A stretch of 64,000 bases of DNA from Cyclina sinensis (lineage: Eukaryota; Mollusca; Bivalvia; Venerida; Veneridae), in assembly GCA_012932295.1 (NCBI GenBank), contig JAAONU010000002.1, positions 37,445,521 through 37,509,520 of the forward strand, written 5' to 3'. Shown piece after piece: positions 1 to 9,468 of the stretch; the stretch's first letter is position 1; each line of letters begins with the position of its first letter. A program made the position numbers and the translations under genes. The notes under the pieces are model-generated. The model was given only the letters and a program-made list of their open reading frames with translations. It had not been told where the DNA came from and did not search any database.

Positions 1-485
1 CTGACCAATAAAAAGAAGTTTATGTTCCGCTTAACGAAACCATACAATATCTGGGTTTGTATTTTATGTAAAATATATACTTAAATATCTATAGTAAGTT
101 CTTGTATGAAAGTAATAGTAAAATGTTTTGCGAAATAAACATTTTAAAGAATGAACTTGACAAAAAAAAATGAAAAGATACAAAAGAATTAACTACATTG
201 CAAGAATACATGTTACAATACGATATCCTCCTTTTTTTAAAAAAAAGTGAAAAAGATAATAAAGAACAAAGAAAAATAATGTCAACCAAATATTATTTTC
301 CATTAACCACGTTCCATGTATGAACAAAATATCAATCGTGGTATTTTAGTACACAGTTATATACAATATATAAATGAATCAAAAGTTGAACGGTTAAAAA
401 GCAACAACCTAAACGCCATGAATCTGATATTTGCTTTTGATATGAGCTACTGAAATAATATAATTCCAACTAAACTTATACATTC
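1..485. other. AT-rich sequence without recognisable feature
   Basis: No splice-bounded coding stretch, RNA gene or repeat end is visible. The open frames here are short and biased to Phe, Leu and Ser, as expected from AT-rich DNA. Confidence 0.5.
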
Positions 486-1350
486 AGTAAACGTGTGCAA
501 TTTACTTTTGTTTACACAACAATGTCAATAACCGGTTGTTTACAAAAAGTGTACTGAAACTGATTGCAATTTACGGATATTTACAAAAAATGTTCGGTAA
601 CCGTGTGCAATTGCATTTGACTGTTGTTTACTTTTTTCTCGGTAACCGTGTGCAATTGACTGTTGTTTACTTTTATCTCGGTAACCGTGTGCAATTTCCG
701 GCTGTTTACAAAAAGTGTACTGAAACTGATTGCAATTTACGGATATTTACAAAAAATGTTCGGTAACCGTGTGCAATTGACTGTTGTTTACTTTTTTCTC
801 GGTAATCGTGTGCAATTGACTGTTGTTTACTTTTTCTCGGTAACCGTGTGCAATTGACTGTTGTTTACTTTTTTCTCGGTAACCGTGTGCAATTGACTGT
901 TGTTTACTTTTTTCTCGGTAACCGTGTGCAATTGACTGTTGTTTACTTTTTTCTCGGTAACCGTGTGCAATTTCCGGCTATTTACAAAAAGTGTACTGAA
1001 ACTGATTGCAATTTACGGATATTTACAAAAAATGTTTGGTAACCGTGTGCAATTGACTGTTGTTTACTTTTTTCTCGGTAACCGTGTGCAATTGACTGTT
1101 GTTTACTTTTTTCTCGGTAACCGTGTGCAATTGACTGTTGCATACAAATTATTGTTCGGTAACCGTGTGCAATTGACTGTTGCATACAAATTATTGTTCG
1201 GTAACCGTGTGCAATTAACTGTTGCGTGCAAATTATTGTTCGGTAACTGTGTGCAATTAACTGTTGCGTGCAAATTATTGTTCGGAAACCGTCTTCAATT
1301 TATTGTTGTTTACAAATTATTGTTCGGTTACCGTGTGCAATTTACTGTTG
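486..1350. repeat. 39-bp minisatellite with higher-order inserts
   Basis: The core unit of 39 bp contains GGTAACCGTGTGCAATTGAC followed by TGTTGTTTAC and a T-rich stretch. It recurs in head-to-tail order with few mismatches. A longer, different segment, containing TTTACAAAAAGTGTACTGAA and TTTACGGATATTTAC, is interposed three times (about 536-600, 700-765 and 975-1035). This gives a higher-order pattern. Towards 1140-1350 the spacer changes to CATACAAATTATTGTTC and copies become more divergent, a usual sign of the older edge of an array. Because 39 is a multiple of three, long open frames run through the array (a repeated G-N-R-V-Q-L-T-V-V-Y peptide). I regard these as a by-product of the period, not genes. 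Confidence 0.95.
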
Positions 1351-3277
1351 ACAGAATAATGTTTAAACCTACCCAATCACCACCATTCCAGCTAGTAGTT
1401 GTCCAGCTATTTTCATTGCTCCATGCACCAGCAGAACATGCAGCTATAAAAAGATAAAAATCAAGAATAATTTGACCATCTAAGTTTAGTTTCAAGTCAA
1501 AATATACGACTTTTATGAAAGTCTATCATGACTACACTATCTAGATCATAAAATCATATTTTCTTTTCGAAAGAATTGTACATGTTTATGCAATTTTAAT
1601 AAATTTAAATAAATGTTGAAAAAAGAAGAACTATTTTTACTGTTATATTGCAAGTAATAAAACTGATATGCACAAACTCAACTGATTATGTCTTCTTCAT
1701 TTTTCTTTTTTATTCAGAGCAGACTATAAATTAAATCATTTAATATTTCTAATCCGAAAGAAGTTATACGTACCAAACAGTGTAAACATCGATAAGATAA
1801 ACATTGTTACAGATGCCATATTTTTCAGAAAATAATCTGAAATTGAAATGAAAATGAATGTCTAATCTTTATAAATTAGCAATTAAAATATTTTCTTCCC
1901 AAAACCTTTTTTTCATGTGGATATCCGTCCTTTGGTCTGGAGGCAAAATATAAGTCTTGTAGAAATGATAAAGATGAAGACAGATAAATTCTAAAAACAC
2001 AGACACTGGTCAGAAATCATGTAACTAAGAAATAACACAGACGTCTTCAGTTCTAAGAGATAAAGAGATAAAGAAATATAAATATTCTATCCATTATAGC
2101 TGTTAATAAAACACCAACGATTTTTTTCTTTATGTTCTTATGCTCAATGGGAGTTGAACCATTTTCCTCATTGAATACATTCAAGAAAAAAATAAAAGGA
2201 GAAAGGTTTTTTAGGGCACATATCAATGCAAATTTTTTTTAATATTCACGATCACATGGACCACTAATACAAAATAAATAGTCGCTCTTGCTTGTCTGAG
2301 AAACATTCCTACAGAATTCATGTATATCCATGCGTGTTCTGTTTCGTTTTAAGTCACATGCCCTTACAGGTAAGCACTGTAGTTTGCTTTGTGTTATAGT
2401 AAAATGTTTTGATTTTGTATCTTGTCACAAAAAAATATTGTTTTCTCTTTTAAATATAACAATGCATTATATCCAATTTTGTGTTTCTTTTGAACATTAT
2501 ATTTCATCTACGAAAGTACTAAAACTTACCCACCTCTCTTTCTGTGCTCCTCCAATAATGCTGTCCACATGAAGAACTGACAGACTATGTATTTACGTGC
2601 ACCGTTTTAAATGCTCACCCTCCGGGCTTCAAGGATGGTTCAACGGGTTCATCTTGATTCATAACCATGATAAATACAGCTACTGCATTGTATTCGATTC
2701 GGTTCGTAGTCAAGTTAATATGCTTCGTTTAAAAAGTGTGAACTTCGTCCAACTGACAAAGGACATTTGCCATACCCTGAAGACAGTTTGAATTATACCT
2801 ATCATTTTATGTGGCTTACGTTGACTTCAGCAAATAAAATGTATGGTTTATACTCGATATTGTTTTATCAAAACATATATATCTATTTGGATGATTTGTT
2901 CAAACAGATTTCATGTATGCATAAAACGTTAAAAATGACGCAAAGCATGAACACAAAAAAATAAAAAAGAACATCACAACAATTTGGTGGCAGTTAACCT
3001 AACGCTAGATTCTTTATTAAATTTATACCTACACGTGGCGTCCAGTTCCCTTTTCCTGTCCCACCAGTACATGTACATGTACATTTAATATTTTACTACT
3101 CAGAATTACTTTTTTACAGTTACTGGTATGTCTTACACACCTTGCACGAGTGGTACTAGGAAAGGCATATCCATGGGAATATGGCGATTTATGGCCATGT
3201 ACCTTCATGTACATTATTACATGCAGCAAAGTTTGTCTTGTGTTATCGACAAACTTTGTTTGAAATTCACAAAAACT
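1351..3277. other. Intergenic AT-rich sequence
   Basis: No gene can be supported. The only local structure is a run of overlapping ACATGT/GTACAT palindromes at about 3068-3085. Confidence 0.45.
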
Positions 3278-4335
3278 ATGGCAAATCGACAAGAGAGACG
3301 TCATTTTAGCAAAGATGAGAGGAACGTGGGCATTGGTATACAGAGGCAGGGCTTTCACCTAGCCAGGTTGTGCATGTCCTTGGGGTATCACAGAGCGTTG
3401 TCTGAAGGATATTGAATCGATTTCAAATGACTGGAAATATTTTGCATCTGCACGCCGGAGATTGAGAGCGTTCAACAACTCAAGCACAAGACAGATTTAT
3501 CGTCCTTCAAACCCGCCGCCAACTGTTTCAAAACGCAACAACATTACGGAACAACTTCCAGAATGCAACCGGTGATCGTAAAAGTACGCAGTCCGTTAGA
3601 AACAGGTTGCTTGCAATATGCATCTCATCGACACGGGGTGTAATTATGTGCATTCACTTCAATTCATATAAAATACTTTCTGGGCTACATATTTGGCAAG
3701 AATCGAGCTGAAAAAGAGGTAAGAATTTCATTTATGATTGAATTGTGTAAAACTGGCTTTTTAAAAAAATCTTGATGCAGTTCAACCGCGCATACACTAC
3801 ATTATAAGTGCATGTGTTTCCTTTTGTCGTATGTGGAAGAATGGCAGAGAAAAACGTGATGTCTTGTCGGACTAACTGTTGGGAAAATGGTCGAGTTTTT
3901 ATGATCGCATGAAAATAATAATGCAGGTAATTAATACATTAATAACGGCACACTGAAAGCAGAAAGATAATTGTCAATGAAATCGTTGACGTACATGTAC
4001 GCCCGTACACTGGTGCAGTAAGTCCTGATTTCATTCTGATGGATGATAATGCCCGTGTGCACCGAGCCTACGTCACCAACCAATATCTTGAGCAAGCATA
4101 TATTAAACGAATGGATTGGCCAGTGAGGTCCCCGGTTTTAAAGTCCATTGATCACGCATGGCATATGTTGCAGAATGCCAACCAGCAACAGTCCTGAAGC
4201 TCAGACAGGTACTCATTTATGTATGGGCTCAGCTTCCTCATCATAAGGTCCGTAGGCTTATCAGCAGTATGCGGCGCTTATGCCAGGCCGTATGCCAATG
4301 GACACCAAAAACTGTGTTACACAGCTTACACTAAT
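3278..4335 (+). pseudogene. Degenerate Tc1/mariner (IS630-type) transposase relic
   Basis: The conceptual translation in shifting frames follows a Tc1-like transposase. At the start is a helix-turn-helix region from the ATG at 3278 (ERRHFSKDERNVGIGIQRQG), then the linker DRFIVLQTRRQLFQNATTLR near 3490-3545. At about 4030-4160 comes the catalytic part: ILMDDNARVHRAYV carries the second catalytic Asp, then IKRMDWPVRSPVLKSIDHAW, where the family usually has a third acidic residue as Glu in a NPIEHxWD motif; here it is Asp. The end (about 4195-4300) matches the WGQLP...SMRRRCQAV tail. Stops, frameshifts and an unrelated stretch at about 3610-3970, where the first catalytic Asp should lie, show that it is dead. 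I did not find intact terminal inverted repeats. Confidence 0.85.
3939..3972 (+). repeat. 34-bp direct repeat, copy 1 (copy 2 at 4391-4424)
   Basis: The string begins TTAATAACGG and contains CACTGAAAGCAGAAAGATAA. It recurs at 4391-4424 with a single mismatch (C to A). Copy 1 lies inside the Tc1-like relic at the edge of its foreign middle part and copy 2 lies just beyond the relic's 3' end. The pair may mark a nested insertion or the ends of a rearranged segment. Confidence 0.8.
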
Positions 4336-4625
4336 CAAATCCTGATTTTCCAAATTTTCGAATTTCAAGATGTTATCTCTTAAATGTTCATTAATAACGG
4401 AACACTGAAAGCAGAAAGATAATTAACCGGGGACCTCGAGTTAGTATCTTGTGGGAACGAGATAAAAAAAAAAGAGAAGTGCAATTAAAAAAAAAGTTGT
4501 GCATGTCACCTCTGTGCCACCGTAGGATCTAGACGCTCTGCTCCATATTCTTTTTCAATAGACGCTCTGTCGCATTTTGAAAACTCGCCAGTATACTGGG
4601 TGATGATGCCCTAGGAGGCATAACC

Positions 4626-4708
4626 CAAAAAGTAACACACGTCATAAAATAAACAAAAGTAACACACGTCATTAAATAAACAAAAGTAACACACGTCATA
4701 AAATAAAC
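4626..4708. repeat. 27-bp minisatellite, left part
   Basis: Three copies of the 27-bp unit (AAAATAAACAAAAGTAACAC followed by ACGTCAT) end exactly where a hAT-type element begins. The array resumes on the far side of that element at 5644. The two parts were therefore one array before the insertion. Confidence 0.9.
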
Positions 4709-5643
4709 TAGGGATGCAAGAGGTTAACCGGTTAACCGGTTAACCTACCTAATAATCGGTTAACCGGAAACAATTTTCCGGTGAGGTTAACCGAAACAAA
4801 AGGAAGAGAGAATGTTAAAAATATAAACATTAAAAGTAAAAACTACCAAACAAGCGCGCCGCACTGACAACGGTATTTACCGATCGTCGTGGAGATAAAA
4901 CCCGGTGCGCGTAGATCAATACACGTGTCATACTTATACACAGGACGTCTCTTGTTTATTTGGTAATTGTCACTTTTGCCATTGTAATGATTAACAATTA
5001 TATAAACATTGCGCCTCCTGCTTGCCGCTGCCAATAAAGAGTTTAACTGACACTATTGTTTGTTTTCTACTCGCTAAATAAAAACTTAACTTGAGATTAA
5101 AGGAAAATCGCCATTAATGATTTCTTGATAATTTACACGTCTAATCAAGTTTGTTTTTCGAAGCAGTGGCAATTTTTAAAATGTCTTATTAATTTGTTTT
5201 TCGACAGTAAGACTTGAATGTTTAATTAAATAAAAGATAAAACTCTTCAGTGTTTTTTTTTATTATTATTTATTTATGCTATGTACGTAATGCATTACAT
5301 TTCATTAAAAGAATGAAACATAAAAACAAAAACAGACTGAAAACGTTAATATTACCAACAAGGATCGCATACATTTATAAAATGAATTTAAAGCAGTAAG
5401 AAATTACATACGAGGGGAATGCTTATGTATCTATTAAGCGATCAAAATACTCTTCGGCCCGAATAAAGATCCGAATAGTAAACACTATCCCGTCAACTTC
5501 CGGTTTCACTTTAAAAAGTGTACATATCATAAACTGTGACTAGTCGGCACGAAATATTTTATTGTTTATCGGTTAACCGGTAAATTTACCGGTAACAGCG
5601 TCAAGTTAACCGGTAAATTGGAAAGTTACCGTTTGCATCCCTA
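4709..5643. mobile_element. Non-autonomous hAT-type transposon inserted in a minisatellite
   Basis: The element is 935 bp long. It starts TAGGGATGCAA and ends TTGCATCCCTA, a perfect 11-bp terminal inverted repeat. It is flanked on both sides by AAATAAAC (4701-4708 and 5644-5651), an 8-bp target duplication as expected of hAT transposases. Deleting the element and one duplication restores a perfect 27-bp repeat unit, so the empty site is known. Both ends carry clustered GGTTAACCGG palindromes (4724-4795 and 5568-5630), likely transposase-binding subterminal repeats. No transposase is encoded: the longest frame is 63 codons on the minus strand (4843-5034) and matches nothing I recognise. Superfamily assignment rests on TIR form and duplication length. 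Confidence 0.88.
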
Positions 5644-6353
5644 AAATAAACAAAAGTAACACACGTCATAAAATAAACAAAAGTAACACACGTCATAAAA
5701 TAAACAAAAGTAACACACGTCATAAAATAAACAAAAGTAACACACATCATAAAATAAACAAAAGTAACACACGTCATAAAATAAACAAAAGTAACACACA
5801 TCATAAAATAAACAAAAGTAACACACGTCATAAAAAAGTAACACACATCATAAAATAAACAAAAGTAACACACGTCATAAAATAAACAAAAGTAACACAC
5901 ATCATAAAATAAACAAAAGTAACACACGTCATAAAATAAACAAAAGTAACACACGTCATAAAAAAGTAACACACATCATAAAATAAACAAAAGTAACACA
6001 CGTCATAAAAAGTAACACACATCATAAAATAAACAAAAGTAACACACGTCATAAAAAAGTAGCACACATCATAAAATAAACAAAAGTAACACACGTCATA
6101 AAAAAGTAACACATATCATAAAATAAACAAAAGTAACACACGTCATAAAATAAACAAAAGTAACACACATCATAAAATAAACAAAATTAACACACATCAT
6201 AAAAAAGTAACACACATCATAAAATAAATAAAAGTAACACACGTCATAAAATAAACAAAAGTAACACACGTCATAAAATAAACAAAAGTAACACACGTCA
6301 TAAAAAAGTAACACACATTATAAAATACACAAAAGTAACACACGTCATAAAAT
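5644..6353. repeat. 27-bp minisatellite, right part
   Basis: About 27 tandem copies follow, including short variants that lack TAAACAAAA. Units end in either CGTCAT or CATCAT. The short-junction units are regularly of the CATCAT type and follow a CGTCAT unit (for example near 5826, 5955, 6049 and 6096), so there is a higher-order pattern. The two types differ by one CpG-to-CpA change, compatible with methyl-cytosine deamination followed by spread. The minus strand reads as an endless F-Y-D-V-C-Y-F-C-L peptide, because 27 is a multiple of three; I do not call it a gene. Confidence 0.95.
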
Positions 6354-6699
6354 GTGATCCTCAGCAAATTTTGAGTAGTGTACCATGAGCACAGCGTTTT
6401 TATCATATTCAACTTTCTATAATAACATTTTTAAGCACCTGTTATTTTTATCGTCAGTTTGTTGAGATGCCAGTTAACTAGTCATGTTAAAGAGGAGATA
6501 CGCGTTTTCACGCTAAATATGGGATCTATCCCACAGCCTCCTAGCTAGATATCAAATGTCATCAAACAATGTCTATCAAAGTACATGTAAATCAGCTAAT
6601 TTAATCAATTCTTCATTATTACAATGAGATACGCAATTAGAAATGAAGCTTTTAAAGTGACAAAAATGTGTATTGACGATAAAAGAAATGGCGATTGAT

Positions 6700-7140
6700 G
6701 TAAGAGTCATTCAATGTCAACAACAGCGTCAAGCTATTGTGATCACTGGGTCGTCGGCGTCGTGCAAAATCTTTAATGTAGCTGATTTCTCATCAACCAT
6801 AAGGCTTAAGGTTTAGATATTGTCTAGTAGACCTCTACCAAGCTGGTTCAAATCAGGACACCACGGTCAATGTTTGCCCCGCCCCAGGGTCACTTGATTT
6901 TACATATACTTATATAGGATAACTTTTAAAAAGCTTCTTCTCTAAAACCACCTGGCACAGAGCTTTGGAATTTTATGTGATGCATCCTCTAGTAGACATC
7001 TACAAAGATTGTTCATATTATGTCCCTAGGGTCAAAATTAGCCCCACCCCAGTGGTCAATTAGTTTTGCATAGATTTATAGGAAAAAACTTTTTTTAATG
7101 GGAAAGCACAAAGCCAAGAACTTAAATATTTATTGGATGG
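6700..7140. repeat. Probable old interspersed repeat copy
   Basis: Internally similar sentences recur: CTAGTAGACCTCTACCAAG at about 6824 and CTAGTAGACATCTACAAAG at about 6991, each followed by a GGTCA / CCCCGCCCC-like stretch. This gives about 167-bp degenerate repetition. The style resembles interspersed repeats I have seen in clam genomes, but I cannot name the family. Confidence 0.45.
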
Positions 7141-7155
7141 TTAGATACTTCCAAC

Positions 7156-7447
7156 CACAGGTGCTCGGCGTGTTGATTTGTCAGTAAACTGAAGTTTTTT
7201 TCATCTAAAATAGGTTTAACTATTTATTATATGACTGTCATACAATTTTCTTCTCTTCCAAAAAAATTTTTTATATGGTACATGGTAAAGGTATACAACT
7301 CATTTCACCAAAAACTACAGTCAACATAGTTAAACGATCATTGCCGTTTAAAAAAAATTGTATGACAGTCATATAATAAATAGATAAACCTATTTTAGAT
7401 GAAAAAAACTTCAGTTTACTGACCAATCAACGCGCCGAGCACCTGTG
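7156..7447. mobile_element. Foldback MITE, 292 bp, with 8-bp target duplication
   Basis: The left end CACAGGTGCTCGGCG (7156-7170) is the exact reverse complement of the right end CGCCGAGCACCTGTG (7433-7447). Complementarity continues for roughly 95 bp on each side (about 7156-7250 against 7352-7447) with few mismatches, leaving a loop of about 100 bp. The 8-bp sequence CTTCCAAC occurs directly on both flanks (7148-7155 and 7448-7455). The duplication length suggests a hAT- or P-type transposase acting in trans. The element carries no coding region. Confidence 0.88.
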
Positions 7448-7455
7448 CTTCCAAC

Positions 7456-8884
7456 ACCCTGCACGGGACCTCCTTCGGTAACCCAACCCCTTCCCCCCAA
7501 AAAAATAGAGAAATCATTTCTACCCCAAGGTACTTGCTCCCCAAACCCCCACCATGGGGATCTCATCCCCCTCCCCTCCCATAAAAATGTACACATGTAG
7601 GTACTTTTTATATAATTTTAGATGCAGACGTCAACTTTGACCTTGGTCAATGGATGACCTTGGCATACTGACCAACTTTCATGTTTTGGAAGCTACATCA
7701 CATCAGATTTTAACTATACCGACTTTAATTGATATCCCTTTTACAGATGAACGACCCAAGACCAGCATGGCCCTCTTGTTGTGATATCATTTTCATGTTT
7801 TCTTAACAGTAACCCAATCTATAATTATACCCTATTCAGTTCAAACCTAAAATCTATTAAAATGACCCCGTTTTCCGACAAATAAAACAGCATTGGCGAC
7901 TCTCCGTGGTGCTCGTGTTTGTCGGAGGAGCAAACGACGTTGACTGTTGACTGTTAAAAATCTAGTTTCACGTGCAAAAAAAAAAAAATAAAAGTCTTGA
8001 CATTTACCCTGTGAGCAGTGATTTCCTACGTGCTGCTCGTGCAGTTTAATCACAATCTGCAATGACCATTATTTCAAATATGACCCCTATAAATGATCAA
8101 TGATTTCGTCCAAATTGAATAACGGACAAGTCCATTTAAGATCTTTAGGTTAAGGTTAAACAAAATACATGTTATGTACTTTTGAACATATGCTGTTTTC
8201 TTCGACCGCTGGTAAATAGCAAATAAATTAAAGGAACTTACCGTACGAACCGCTATCATTGAGTGCATTACCTCGTCAAGGTAAACAGCACGCCCACTAA
8301 TTTTACAAATTATAACGACTAAATCTGTCAGTTTAATCTGTAAATAAACATTGCTGCCATTTGAAGATTACTCAAAAATAGCTTAAGTCGTTTATATTTG
8401 GCTTAGTTAAGGCTAAATTAAACTAATACTGCCAAGAGTAAAATTTTATTTGATTGTTTTGGTTTCATTAAGATATTGTTTTCATTTTGAACATACTCCA
8501 TTCCACTTTCATTCTTTTTCATTTGTGAAATGCACATTTCATTTATTAGTTGAATTCTCCAAGGCATCAAAGAGTGTAACACATCTATCTAGACACTTAG
8601 CTGTTGAAATCTATGTTTATATAGGTTAGGTTTTACTGTTTGGTTGTCCTTTGGAGGGAAACGCCACTGCAAAAGCAGTCGACAAAGGATTCTTTATTTA
8701 GGTGGATGGCCGTGGCTATTTGCGTGTAGAAATCGTTTTTTTTTGTTTCTGCAGCTTCCAATGGCTAATTGTTAGTTTAGTTAAAAGGCTGTGAAATATA
8801 GATAAAATGCATTCTATCTTCGATAATGAATAGAATACCAGTTAATGGTGATTGATGCACTTTAAGCCCAATTATACAGAAGTA
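7456..8884. other. Intergenic sequence, mostly featureless
   Basis: A C-rich stretch at about 7440-7590 and a line resembling an interspersed repeat (GACCTTGGTCAATGGATGAC at about 7640) are present. I see no supportable gene. Confidence 0.4.
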
Positions 8885-9125
8885 AAAGTGTGAACAAGTA
8901 AGCTGCTCCATGACAGATGATGCACAAGACTTGTAATCCCCAAGTCGCGAGTTCGATCTCCCGCTTCTCCACCGACACTTCTTATCATCTTTCGTTTGGG
9001 ACATTTTACCGAGGTCCCATGTACTGATTTCTTCAAAGTGGCGTCGGTCAACAGGAAACGGCGATAACCACACTGAGAGAGAAAAAGAGACAGACATACA
9101 GACAGGCAAGTTATGTCGTGGTCTT
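8885..9125 (+). mobile_element. tRNA-derived SINE-like copy
   Basis: GAGTTCGATCT at about 8949-8959 resembles the pol III B box (GGTTCGANTCC). An A-box-like stretch lies upstream in the head (around 8910-8925) but is a poor match. The non-tRNA body follows, and the copy ends in a purine-rich GAGAGAGAAAAAGAGACAGA tail near 9075-9105. No target duplication was identified. A long minus-strand open frame across this copy is most likely a chance frame. Confidence 0.5.
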
Positions 9126-9468
9126 TGCCAAGGTAGCATGTCTGTAATGAAAAAAAATCAGGTGAGAAATGATTTTCCCACTGGAGACAATGTAATTAAA
9201 ATCCTTGTATGTAAGATTTGTAATAAAATTTCTATTGTAAGGAACGGGAAACCAAATTTTATAGTTTATCTGGCCCAATTTTGGGGCAAACAAATAAATC
9301 TTAGGGATTTATGCTTTTGTTTATTTTCAAAGTTTATTTTCGTTGTTTTACGTAAATCGACTGGGACACAGATTGTCGCTAAGTGGGCCGCATATGTTTA
9401 AGTTGACCGCTTCGATAAAAGTTCCTGTTGTTACTAGATTTCATCATTTATTTCTGTGATCCTAAAAG

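Noticed and set aside
536..1457. Open frames up to 172 codons across the 39-bp array
   Set aside because: Same reason: 39-bp period; the frame ends soon after the array does.
5601..6412. Long minus-strand frames with a repeated FYDVCYFCL peptide
   Set aside because: They arise because the 27-bp period is a multiple of three and the unit lacks stops in that frame; no start context, splice sites or non-repeat coding sequence.
8777..9139. 120-codon minus-strand frame
   Set aside because: Lies across a SINE-like copy; content is explained by the retroposon.
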